This document shows, piece after piece, positions 24,594-32,571 of a stretch of 64,000 nucleotides of DNA. The notes beneath the pieces were generated by a model. It worked only from the letters and a program-made list of their open reading frames with translations. It ran no database searches and was not told where the DNA came from. A program made the position numbers and the translations under genes. The stretch covers positions 5,704,001-5,768,000 of the forward strand of contig NZ_JACCCC010000001.1 of the NCBI RefSeq assembly GCF_013408795.1, written 5' to 3'. Source of the stretch: Spinactinospora alkalitolerans (GTDB lineage: Bacteria; Actinomycetota; Actinomycetes; Streptosporangiales; Streptosporangiaceae). Within the stretch, counting starts at the first letter, position 1; each line of letters opens with the position of its first letter.

Positions 24594-26312
24594 GTGACAT
24601 CTCGCGCTCCTGTGGTACTCGGCCTGTGCTCGGGCACCCATGACTCCGCCGCTTCCCTCATCGTCGACGGCAGACTCGTCGGGCTGGTGGAAGAGGAACG
24701 GCTCAACGGCGAGAAGCACACCCGCGCCTACCCCGAACACGCCATCGACTGGCTGCTGGACCGTGCGGGCCTCGTGAGCGAGGACGTCTCCTCGGTGGCC
24801 TACAACTTCAGCCCGTCCTTGTATATGCGCGGTGTGGTCCCAAGCCTCGCCTATCTCGCACCGCCTTCCTCCCGAAGGCGCGCGCTAGCACGGGCCCGCA
24901 GCTTCCATACGGTCTACCGCCGTGCGAGCGAACGTCTCGCCGACCTCGCCCACCGCTTTCCGTTGGCGAGAGTGAGCGGGGTGGCCCATCACCGTGCCCA
25001 CGGGATCTATGCCTTTACCGCCTCGGGGTATGAGGACGCGGCCGTACTCATCGTTGACTCCCTCGGTGAAACCGTCACCACCAGCATTGCGCACGCACGC
25101 CTGCACGGCGCCGGTCTGCGGTACCGGCCGATGCACCAGATCACCGACCCGGCGTCGCTGGGATACGCCTACGGCGCCGTCACCCAGCATCTGGGATGGC
25201 GGCGCGGCGACGAAGAGGGCACCGTGATGGCGCTGGCCGCGCTGGGTGATCCGGCACGTTTCCGCGCTCTGTTCGCCCGCGCCATCGTGCTGACCGAGGA
25301 CGGCTTCGCCCTCAACCCGCGGGCATTTCCGTTACGGGTGATCTCCAGCCGCTATTCGCGTCTCTCACAGGACTTCGTCCGCATGACCTGCCCGCCTCGG
25401 GCGCCGGACAGCGCGGTCGAGAGCGTCCACGCCGACCTGGCCGCGGCATTGCAGGAGCGCACCGAGCAGGTGATGGTGCACCTGGCCCGCCGCGCCCGGA
25501 CGTTGACCGGCGCACCGTTGCTGTGTGTGGGTGGCGGGGTGGCGATGAACTGCGTGTCCATCGGCCGCATCGTCGAGCAGGCCGGTTTCGATGAGGTCGC
25601 CGTTCCGCCCGCACCAGGTGATGCGGGTACGGCGGCCGGGGCCGCCCTGGCGCACCACCTCGATACGTCCGGCGTTCTGGCCAGTGGAGCCGCCCGCCGC
25701 TGTTATCTCGGCCCTTCCTTTCCAAGGATCCGTCTGCCGAAGCATCCGCGCCGCGGGCTCGCCGCACACACCATCACCGATCCGACACGGCGCTTGGCGC
25801 ATGAGCTTGCGGCCGGCCGGATCGTCGGGGTGTTCCAGGGCCGGTTGGAAGCCGGCCCGAGGGCGCTGGGCAACCGATCGATCCTCGCCTCTCCGCTCCT
25901 GCCCGATGTGGTCAAGCGGCTGAACTCCACTGTGAAGTTCCGCGAGTCGTTTCGGCCATTCGCACCGGTGGCGTTGGAGGACAAGGCTGCGGACTACTTC
26001 ACGCTCGACCAGCCCGCTCCGTTCATGTCGATCGCCAGCGGCGTCACCGAGCTGGCGCACCGCACCGTCCCCGCCGTCATCCACGCCAACGGCACCGCAC
26101 GGATCCAGACACTGACCCGGGAACGCAACCCTTTCCTCGCCGACGTGCTGGCCGCATTCGCGGAGCTGACCGGCGTTCCGGTGCTGATCAACACCAGCCT
26201 GAACATCAAGGGCAAACCCATCTGCGGCACACCGGAGATGGCGCTGGACTGCCTCGCCGAATCCGGTCTGGACGCCCTGCTGCTGGAGACGTGGTGGGTG
26301 GACAAGGAATGA
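24594..26312 (+). CDS. O-carbamoyltransferase (NodU/CmcH/TobZ family)
   Basis: The 572-aa protein matches the two-part carbamoyltransferase plan. The N-terminal Kae1-like domain has LGLCSGTHDSAASLIVDG, an EEERLNGEKH segment, VAHHRAHG and GGVAMNC. The C-terminal domain carries the family hallmark FQGRLEAGPRALGNRSI. These enzymes transfer a carbamoyl group from carbamoyl phosphate via carbamoyl-AMP to a hydroxyl. Directly after a predicted hydroxymethylase, the obvious acceptor is the new hydroxymethyl group, though a sugar hydroxyl is equally possible chemically. GTG 24594 has GAGGAGGAG upstream. The stop overlaps the glycosyltransferase start as ATGA. Confidence 0.88.
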   Translation: MTSRAPVVLGLCSGTHDSAASLIVDGRLVGLVEEERLNGEKHTRAYPEHAIDWLLDRAGLVSEDVSSVAYNFSPSLYMRGVVPSLAYLAPPSSRRRALARARSFHTVYRRASERLADLAHRFPLARVSGVAHHRAHGIYAFTASGYEDAAVLIVDSLGETVTTSIAHARLHGAGLRYRPMHQITDPASLGYAYGAVTQHLGWRRGDEEGTVMALAALGDPARFRALFARAIVLTEDGFALNPRAFPLRVISSRYSRLSQDFVRMTCPPRAPDSAVESVHADLAAALQERTEQVMVHLARRARTLTGAPLLCVGGGVAMNCVSIGRIVEQAGFDEVAVPPAPGDAGTAAGAALAHHLDTSGVLASGAARRCYLGPSFPRIRLPKHPRRGLAAHTITDPTRRLAHELAAGRIVGVFQGRLEAGPRALGNRSILASPLLPDVVKRLNSTVKFRESFRPFAPVALEDKAADYFTLDQPAPFMSIASGVTELAHRTVPAVIHANGTARIQTLTRERNPFLADVLAAFAELTGVPVLINTSLNIKGKPICGTPEMALDCLAESGLDALLLETWWVDKE

Positions 26313-27376
26313 GGATCGGCTACAGCTTCTGGGGGTTCCTCGGGCACGGGGTCACCGACACCCCCGACGGCGGACGCAGCCACCGCCGCATTCTCGTCGA
26401 CGGGCTCCTGGACCGCGGATACGAGATCGTCTTCCTTCAGTCCAATCGCGATCTCCTCGAAGCCGGTGACGACCTCACCGACACCTACGACTGGGACGGC
26501 GGCCTTCCGGAGATCGACGCGTTGTTCCTGGAGTGGCGCTGGCCGATCCCCGGCCGCAACACCATCCCGTGTCCCGGCCGCGGACACACCTGCGACCTGC
26601 ATCGGCAAACCGACCTGGTCCGCCACTACATCCTCGGTCGCGGCCTTCCCGCACTGCTGTGGGACAAGGACCAGCAGCTCGCAGCAGACGATCCGCTCCG
26701 CACGCAGCACGGCGTCACCGTGTGCGAGCCGGCTCTCTTCCCTCAGTCGGGCACCCGCTCGCTCCTCTTCCCGGTGTCTGACAGCGCGATCGACGGTGCC
26801 GACCCGATCTCCCTGGCACAGGCCCACCGCGACCTGCCCTTGGTCTACGTCGGTAACCAGTACGACCGCGACGACGCCTTCGGCCGCCTCTTCGCACCGG
26901 CCGCCGCACGCCACGAGCACGTGGTGGCCGGGAAATGGCCCCACACCACGGCATGGCCGCACGTCACCTTCGCCGGGCGGCGCCCCTTCTCCGAAGTGGA
27001 ACGACTCCACCGCCGTGCTCTGGCCACGATCCTGCTCACCCCGCACCGCTACGCCGTGCACGGTCAATTCACCCAGCGGCTCTTCGAGGCGGTCCTGGCC
27101 GGCTGTCTGCCGATTGGACCGGCCGAGGTGCGCGGCGCCGGCCAGGTACTGCCCACGGAGCTGATCGTGAACGACGGCACCGAGGCCGCCGACCTCATCG
27201 ACCGGCTCAGGCACATCGCCAGTACCGCGCAACACATCGACCTGATCGCAGCCTGCCTGCACCGCCTCGACGCCTTCCGGCTCTCTCGTCAGCTCGCGGT
27301 GATCGATGCCGTCCTGCGCCCCTGCGTATCCGTCCGGAGAAAGGAATCCAGCGGTGATCACCCCCACCAAGCATGA
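26309..27376 (+). CDS. GT-B type glycosyltransferase-like protein
   Basis: The 355-aa product begins MRIGYSFWGFLGHG, with a Rossmann-like N domain. The C domain carries PLVYVGNQYDRDDAFGRL, then GRRPFSEVERLHRRAL and FTQRLFEAVLAGCLPIGP. That is the Glyco_trans_1_2/CgeB-like arrangement in which the late Glu contacts the sugar nucleotide. The last 23 bp overlap the radical SAM gene. It is the likely user of the sugar donor shaped by the SDR enzyme. Substrate unknown. Confidence 0.7.
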   Translation: MRIGYSFWGFLGHGVTDTPDGGRSHRRILVDGLLDRGYEIVFLQSNRDLLEAGDDLTDTYDWDGGLPEIDALFLEWRWPIPGRNTIPCPGRGHTCDLHRQTDLVRHYILGRGLPALLWDKDQQLAADDPLRTQHGVTVCEPALFPQSGTRSLLFPVSDSAIDGADPISLAQAHRDLPLVYVGNQYDRDDAFGRLFAPAAARHEHVVAGKWPHTTAWPHVTFAGRRPFSEVERLHRRALATILLTPHRYAVHGQFTQRLFEAVLAGCLPIGPAEVRGAGQVLPTELIVNDGTEAADLIDRLRHIASTAQHIDLIAACLHRLDAFRLSRQLAVIDAVLRPCVSVRRKESSGDHPHQA

Positions 27377-28211
27377 GCCCCTGCCGGGTATCCGACGTGT
27401 GGACAAGCTCTACCTGGAGCTGCTGTTCCGCTGCAATTTCCGGTGCCTGCACTGCTACCACGGCGCCGACCTGAACCGACCCGAACGAGTAGAGCCTGAG
27501 CAGGCGGTCGGGGCCCTGGACTACTTCGCCGAGCACTACGGCTGCGCACAGGTGTGCTTCCTCGGCGGTGAGCCGCTGCTCTATCCCGGTCTGCCCGACC
27601 TGCTGGCCGCAGCCAAGCAGCGCGGATTCCACACCGAGATCTGCACCAACGGCTACAGGCGCTACAACGTGCTCGACCGATGCCGATCGCATCTGGACCT
27701 GCTGCGCGTCTCTTTGGACGGCGGCACTGCCGAAGCCCACGACCGGATCCGGCGTCCCGGCTCCTTCGCAGCGGCTTTCGACACTCTCACCTGGGCGCGC
27801 GACCGCGGACTCGTCTTCGGAGCGACGTGCACGCTGACCGAGGACAACATCGGCACGATCCCCGCGTTGGCGATGCGGCTGCATGAGTTGGGGGCGCGCG
27901 AACTCATCCTGCACCGGCTCCGCACGATGGGGAACGCCGCCCAGACTTCTCTACGGGAGGTCACCTGGGAGCACACCGAACGCCTGCACGTGGCACTCAC
28001 CGGCATGAATCTCACCGGTCTGCACATCAACCGGGAAATCCTGCTGCCCGAGCGCTGCCCTGCCTCCGGTGACGTGGTGGAGAAGCTGGAGATCGCCCCG
28101 GACGGCCGCGTCTACCTCTCCTGCGCCGAGGTGGCGGGCAACGGCCGCGATATCCGTTTCGACTTCGCCCGCGCTGCGTTGGTGAATGCGACAGAGTCGG
28201 TGACCAGGTGA
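27354..28211 (+). CDS. Radical SAM enzyme
   Basis: The 285-aa protein has the CxxxCxxC cluster motif at Cys27, Cys31 and Cys34 (CNFRCLHC) binding the 4Fe-4S cluster. The GGEP SAM-binding motif (CFLGGEPLLYPG) and TNGYR and VSLDGG strands of the partial TIM barrel follow. The C terminus has a short SPASM-like tail with two cysteines (RCPASGD; LSCAEVAGNG). GTG 27354 is preceded by GGAGAAAGG and lies inside the end of the glycosyltransferase gene. Radical chemistry on a sugar or nucleoside is the plausible role in this operon; a precursor peptide is not seen, so a RiPP role is less likely. Confidence 0.85.
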   Translation: MITPTKHEPLPGIRRVDKLYLELLFRCNFRCLHCYHGADLNRPERVEPEQAVGALDYFAEHYGCAQVCFLGGEPLLYPGLPDLLAAAKQRGFHTEICTNGYRRYNVLDRCRSHLDLLRVSLDGGTAEAHDRIRRPGSFAAAFDTLTWARDRGLVFGATCTLTEDNIGTIPALAMRLHELGARELILHRLRTMGNAAQTSLREVTWEHTERLHVALTGMNLTGLHINREILLPERCPASGDVVEKLEIAPDGRVYLSCAEVAGNGRDIRFDFARAALVNATESVTR

Positions 28212-28270
28212 CACGGTGATGGTTCTGATTCCCCTCCGACGCACTCCCCTCTGGAGTAACGTCACTGTTC

Positions 28271-28795
28271 ATGGACAGGATCGCAATCATCGGATGCGGC
28301 GGCAGCGGCAAGACCACCATCAGCCGCCTGCTGGGGGCCGCCTTGAACGCTCCGGTCACCCATCTCGACGCCGTCTACTACGACGACGAGTGGAACACCC
28401 TGCCCAAGGAGAAATTCGCCGCCGTCCAAGAGGAACTGGTGGCCGAGCCGCGTTGGGTGATCGACGGCAACTTCGCCTCCACCCTCCCCATCCGGCTCAA
28501 GCGCGCCACCGCGGTCGTCTTTCTCGACATCGGCCCGCTCACCTGCCTGTGGGGGATCCTGCAGCGCCGCCTCGTCCACGGCGGCGGCCAGAACGACGCC
28601 ACCGGCGTCTACGACCGCATCCACTGGGGTTTCATCACCTACGTGTGGAACTACCGCAAAACCATGGGGCCTCGGGTTCGCAACCTGGTCCTGGAACACG
28701 GCGCCCACGCCGAGATCCACATCGTGCGGTCCCGCCGCGCCGCCAACCGGCTGGTCGAGAAGATCGCTGCCCAGGCCGCTGCAGCCGGTTCCTGA
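28271..28795 (+). CDS. P-loop kinase (adenylate-kinase-like / topology modulation family), copy 2
   Basis: The 174-aa product starts MDRIAIIGCGGSGKTT and is the paralogue of the minus-strand gene at 13663. The Walker A, the VIDGNFASTLP segment and the whole middle are identical or nearly so, and only the first 40 codons and the C-terminal 20 residues differ. It is the sixth gene of the operon, 59 bp after the radical SAM gene. In this context it could phosphorylate the modified nucleotide, but the existence of an orphan copy elsewhere weakens any pathway-specific reading. Confidence 0.8.
   Translation: MDRIAIIGCGGSGKTTISRLLGAALNAPVTHLDAVYYDDEWNTLPKEKFAAVQEELVAEPRWVIDGNFASTLPIRLKRATAVVFLDIGPLTCLWGILQRRLVHGGGQNDATGVYDRIHWGFITYVWNYRKTMGPRVRNLVLEHGAHAEIHIVRSRRAANRLVEKIAAQAAAAGS
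28426..28752 (+). repeat. Long inverted repeat, right arm (partner 13718-14044)
   Basis: This segment is nearly identical to the reverse complement of 13718-14044. See the left arm. The boundaries fall inside the coding sequences rather than at an insertion-sequence end, so no mobile element explains the copy. Confidence 0.8.
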
Positions 28796-28813
28796 CCCGG
28801 GGGGAGGCACACC

Positions 28814-29638
28814 CTGCCTTCCGTTAACCCGTTCCTCGACATCGACCAGATACGCGGTCCTCTGTACGCCGCGCCATACCGGCTCGCTCAGCGCACCGAC
28901 GCGCTGATCAGTGCCCGCATCAGCGGATCTCCGGTTGTCGAGGTGCTGGCAGAGCTGATCCGTGGCCGACTCCACACGCCCATCGCCGAGGCGAAGCTGC
29001 TCGATGTGGGCTGCGGGCGCGGCACCACCAGCCGGGCACTGGCCGCATTGGCGCCACGCGCACTGGTCGCCCTCGATCTCTCGTCTGCGCTCGCCGCCAC
29101 CGCGCGCGCTCGCCTTCCGGATCCCCATGCGGTGATCGCCGCGGACTTCCACCACCTGCCCTTCAGCGGCGGGGGTTTCGACGCGGCAGTGGCGGCGTTC
29201 TGCCTCTACCACGCCTCTGACCCGATCACCGTGATCACCGAGATCGCCCGCTGCCTGCGCCCCGAAGGGCTGTTCATCGCAGTCACCAAATCCCTAGACA
29301 GCTACAGCGAACTCGACACCCTGCTCGCCGCCAGCGGCCTGGTTCCCCGTCCGGATGACCGGCCGAGCCTGTATGAGGCGGCACACAGCCACAACATCGC
29401 CGCCCTGGCCGCGCCGGTCCTCGACGTCCTCCAGATCCGCCACGACGAGCACCGATTCCGGTTCACCAGCCTGGAGCACCTCGCGCGCTACCTCGCCACC
29501 ACGCCGAAGTATCCGCTGCCGGACCGGTTCCGTGACGCCCCGCAGCAACTCGCGAAGGAGCTGTGCCAACACCTCGTCGACGGCCCGGTGGAGGCGTCTT
29601 CCACCGTCACCTACCTTGTCGGAGCCCGGCGTGCCTGA
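28814..29638 (+). CDS. Class I SAM-dependent methyltransferase, apparent CTG start
   Basis: Motif I (AKLLDVGCGRGTTSRAL), an acidic ALDLS strand and the GGGFDAAVAAFCLYHAS segment identify a class I methyltransferase. The first ATG/GTG in frame is GTG 28943, but that would remove a well-formed N terminus (NPFLDIDQIRGPLYA and ALISARISG). The frame is open back to CTG 28814, which has a perfect GGGGGGAGG six bases upstream. I therefore annotate a CTG start, giving 274 aa. The gene follows the kinase by 18 bp and overlaps the next gene by 8 bp. Confidence 0.75.
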   Translation: MPSVNPFLDIDQIRGPLYAAPYRLAQRTDALISARISGSPVVEVLAELIRGRLHTPIAEAKLLDVGCGRGTTSRALAALAPRALVALDLSSALAATARARLPDPHAVIAADFHHLPFSGGGFDAAVAAFCLYHASDPITVITEIARCLRPEGLFIAVTKSLDSYSELDTLLAASGLVPRPDDRPSLYEAAHSHNIAALAAPVLDVLQIRHDEHRFRFTSLEHLARYLATTPKYPLPDRFRDAPQQLAKELCQHLVDGPVEASSTVTYLVGARRA

Positions 29639-30362
29639 GCATTTCACCAAGACCTACGAGCATCCCGGACACGCCCAGATCGCGGCCCGCCACCGCCACT
29701 GGCTCACCGCGCTGGGCGCCCCCACCCCGGCACTGCACCGCGTCACAGCACACCGGTTGCAGTTTGAGCAGCTCACCGGCCACCACGCCCGCCCGCAGGA
29801 CCTCCGCAGCGTCGCGCACCTCTTGGGACGCCTGAACGCAACCGCATACCTGCGGGAACTCCGCAACGCCCACCTGGAAAAGGAGTTCACAACCGACGGT
29901 GATCTGGTGCTGCCCGGATTCACCGCCCCGCGACTGGCCAGACTGCGTCGGCACCACAACGAAGGGCTGATCACCCCGCGGCAACGCGCCGAAGCCGCCG
30001 AACTGATCACCCAGGCCGCCGAGTGGCCCGCCACCTTCTACAAGGACTCCAACGTCCGCAACGTGCTCATCACCGGCTCGGGTCCCATCCTGGTGGACTT
30101 CGACGATCTCACGCTCGCCCCCTTCGGCTACGACCTCGCCAAACTCCTCGTCAGCGCCGCCATGACCCACGGCCCTCTCCCCCGCACCACATACACCGAG
30201 ACCTTGGCCGCCTACATCGACGGCGTCGAAAGTGCCGGCGGACCGGCCGATGCATATACCCAGGGCGATCTCGCCCACTGGTTGGAGATCCAGAACCTGT
30301 TCACCTCTCCCTACCTCGGCCACAACGGCTACCGGCACCCATGGCGGGCACCTCGCCTCTGA
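29631..30362 (+). CDS. APH-fold phosphotransferase-like protein
   Basis: The 243-aa protein resembles aminoglycoside/choline-type kinases. It has a catalytic-loop-like FYKDSNVRNVLI, with Asp and Asn kept but His replaced by Tyr, and a metal-binding VDFDDLTLAPFGYDLAKLL. The N lobe is short. GTG 29631 overlaps the methyltransferase stop. In a biosynthetic operon such enzymes phosphorylate an intermediate or provide self-resistance. The changed HxD motif makes the activity less certain. Confidence 0.7.
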   Translation: MPEHFTKTYEHPGHAQIAARHRHWLTALGAPTPALHRVTAHRLQFEQLTGHHARPQDLRSVAHLLGRLNATAYLRELRNAHLEKEFTTDGDLVLPGFTAPRLARLRRHHNEGLITPRQRAEAAELITQAAEWPATFYKDSNVRNVLITGSGPILVDFDDLTLAPFGYDLAKLLVSAAMTHGPLPRTTYTETLAAYIDGVESAGGPADAYTQGDLAHWLEIQNLFTSPYLGHNGYRHPWRAPRL

Positions 30363-30388
30363 CCGGCCCCGTCGAACCGGAAGGATCC

Positions 30389-31399
30389 ATGAACGCCGCC
30401 CTGCTCGCCCAGCTCCACAGCCCCGACCCCATTGGCATCGACCTGGCGCTGCTGCGCACCCGGCTGTATCGCTTCAGCGACGACCGCCGCCATTACGTTC
30501 TGGCCGAAGTCCTGGAAGAACGCTTCGTCGACGGCCGCCCGCCACAGCAGGCCACCCTGGACTACGTCGCCTGCTGCCTGAACGGCATCCGAAACATCGG
30601 CCGCCCACTTCCCTTCGATCCGCGGATCACCGACGCCGAAGACATCGACCTTGACGCCGAACTGCGCACTCGCAGCCCCTTCACCGTTCACAGTGCCGGC
30701 AGCACCGCACAGCCCCGCCAGATCGTCTGCATCCTCGGCGCGCCTCGATCGGGAACCAGCCACCTGCACAACCTGCTCGCCTACCAGCGGCTATTCGCCT
30801 ACTTCACCACGGTCACCTGCTGGGCCTGGCCCACCCGCAATCTCCGCGTCCGGCAGCGCCACTCCTTCGAAATGCTCTCCGACGACGTCCTGACCGTCGA
30901 CAACAGAACCACCCGGATCATCCCCGGCCTCGTCATGCCCTACGAAGCCGAAGACGTCTACGCCCGCGCCATTCCGACCTACCGCCACGTCGCCGGCCAC
31001 AGCTACGACATTCAACCGGCCGCAACCACTGACGCCTCGATTCTGCGGCACGCGATCGACGCCCACACCCGCAACCTCGGCCGACAGCGCTTCCTCACCA
31101 AGTCACCGTTCAACGCCTTCCGCATCCCTCAACTCGAAGAGCTCTACGGCAAGACCATCCGCTACATCCACATCACACGGGACCGGAACGACGTCGCCGC
31201 CTCCATGACCCGCAACCGCTTCTCCTTCAGCCATGGCGGAGGAGCGCTGGACAGTGGACAGGCGCACGACCTATTCGTCTCCACCATCGTCTCCATGGCC
31301 CCCGAAAAACGAACCCTCACCGTTACCCACCATGACCTGATGAGAGCGCATCAATACGTCGTGCCTGAAATCCTCGCCTGGCTAGACGCCAGAATCTAG
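30389..31399 (+). CDS. PAPS-dependent sulfotransferase family protein
   Basis: The 336-aa product shows the 5'-phosphosulfate loop (CILGAPRSGTSHLHNLLAY) near residue 112 and the 3'-phosphate region (FLTKSPFNAFRIPQL; HITRDRNDVAASM), typical of the sulfotransferase 1/3 families. ATG 30389 has GGAAGGA upstream. The larger open frame to 30023 runs out of frame through the previous gene. As the last gene of the operon it would sulfate the product or an intermediate, giving an anionic compound. Confidence 0.85.
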   Translation: MNAALLAQLHSPDPIGIDLALLRTRLYRFSDDRRHYVLAEVLEERFVDGRPPQQATLDYVACCLNGIRNIGRPLPFDPRITDAEDIDLDAELRTRSPFTVHSAGSTAQPRQIVCILGAPRSGTSHLHNLLAYQRLFAYFTTVTCWAWPTRNLRVRQRHSFEMLSDDVLTVDNRTTRIIPGLVMPYEAEDVYARAIPTYRHVAGHSYDIQPAATTDASILRHAIDAHTRNLGRQRFLTKSPFNAFRIPQLEELYGKTIRYIHITRDRNDVAASMTRNRFSFSHGGGALDSGQAHDLFVSTIVSMAPEKRTLTVTHHDLMRAHQYVVPEILAWLDARI

Positions 31400-31743
31400 T
31401 ACTACAGTCGCGGCCTGCTCCATCGGTGATGATGGCAGCGGCCGGCGATGGCCTGGTGGCGCCTTCCCGGTGAAACCATCGGCAGCGGAACGCCTGGGAC
31501 CTGCGAGCGGTGGTGAGCAGATCGACCATGGTGATCGGCCTGGCGGCCGGGACCACGCCGTCAACGTCGGCATAACCGGCGGCCTGCACCTTGACCCGGC
31601 TACCGCGGGCCACCGACCTCACCGCTTCCGGCCCCGGCCTATCGCCGACGTACGCTTCCAGAACTTCGCACAGGTTGTTCGTCAGCCCAATCCTGAGTGT
31701 GCGATTCGAAGTAAGGGTCCCACCACGATGCAGGATCGATAGG
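31400..31743. other. Intergenic region between convergent genes
   Basis: About 344 bp. A minus-strand frame (31323-31769) is open but overlaps the sulfotransferase 3' end, lacks a good start and has no recognisable domain, so I do not call it. The region may be the decayed end of an unidentified gene. I see no clear terminator stem of the usual GC-rich type. Confidence 0.3.
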
Positions 31744-32475
31744 TCATGGGCGGCGGCTCCAGGCATCATCTGAAAGAAGGCTGGCTAGGATGCCTGGGCT
31801 GTCAGCTCCTTCCAGCGTCTTCAGGGTGAGGTCGGCACCCGCCTCTGTCAGCTCCTCGGGGGTACTGCCCCCCGAGGCGACCGCGATCACGCGGGCTCCT
31901 GCTGTGTGTGCTGCCTCGATGTCTTTAGGGGTGTCCCCGATAAGGACCGTATTCGCCTGATTGAACGCAGCGCCGCGCCTTCTCTCAGCGCGCTTTCGGG
32001 CGATGCCGACCAGGGCGGGCCGGTCGGAGTCGTCGTCTCCGTAGGCACCGATTTCCAGATCGAGGTACTGGTCAAGACCGAAGGCGCTGATTTTGATCTG
32101 TGCGGCTTTCCTGGTGTTTCCGGTGAGAACGGTCTGGATGGTGCCGGGAACACGGCTGAGCTCGCGTAGCGCCACTTCGACTCCTGGCAGCGCCCGGCCC
32201 CGTTCTCGCAGTTCGTCCAGATGAGCGAGGTAGGAGTCTGCCTGCGCGTCCGCGAATCGGCGGAACAGGTCCTCGTCGCGGTCGTGGACTCTGTTGAGGT
32301 CGAGTGTCTGCTCCAGCAGAACGGGTTCGGTGTGCCCGTGCGCCTTGGCCATACCGGCGCTCATGGGCCGACCGGTGGCCTTCTCGAATGCCTCGCCGAA
32401 CACGACGCCCCCGACACCGCGGGTCTCGATCAGGGTGTGGTCGACGTCCCAGAGCAGAAGCAAATGGTCCGGCAT
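31744..32475 (-). CDS. HAD-superfamily hydrolase (phosphoglycolate phosphatase-like)
   Basis: The 243-aa protein has HAD motif I LLLLWDVDHTLIETRG (DxDxT, both Asp visible), motif II VLTGNTRKAAQIKISAFGL and motif III/IV VLIGDTPKDIEAAHTAGA. This is the PGP/beta-phosphoglucomutase group. I use ATG 32475 (MPDHLLLLWDVD) with GGAG upstream; longer starts at 32496 and 32532 exist. It is transcribed toward the biosynthetic operon and divergently from the XRE gene, so it may not belong to either cluster. Confidence 0.8.
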   Translation of the reverse strand: MPDHLLLLWDVDHTLIETRGVGGVVFGEAFEKATGRPMSAGMAKAHGHTEPVLLEQTLDLNRVHDRDEDLFRRFADAQADSYLAHLDELRERGRALPGVEVALRELSRVPGTIQTVLTGNTRKAAQIKISAFGLDQYLDLEIGAYGDDDSDRPALVGIARKRAERRRGAAFNQANTVLIGDTPKDIEAAHTAGARVIAVASGGSTPEELTEAGADLTLKTLEGADSPGILASLLSDDAWSRRP

Positions 32476-32571
32476 CGGCGGCTCCGAGTGAATCATTGAA
32501 GGGGCGTATTCGTGGGGATGGCGTTTTACCATGTACCCCGGGAATGGGATTCCAGCCGGAGAGGCGGGACG

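Noticed and set aside
27354-28211. Radical SAM gene as part of a RiPP pathway
   Set aside because: No short precursor-like ORF is visible beside it. The neighbours are nucleotide- and sugar-modifying enzymes.
13663-28795. The inverted kinase copies as ends of a composite transposon
   Set aside because: The repeats lie inside coding sequence, carry no transposase and show no terminal inverted repeats or target duplications.
31323-31769. 148-aa minus-strand ORF near the sulfotransferase end
   Set aside because: It overlaps the sulfotransferase 3' end, has no good start signal and no recognisable domain. It may be decayed sequence but I cannot support a gene.
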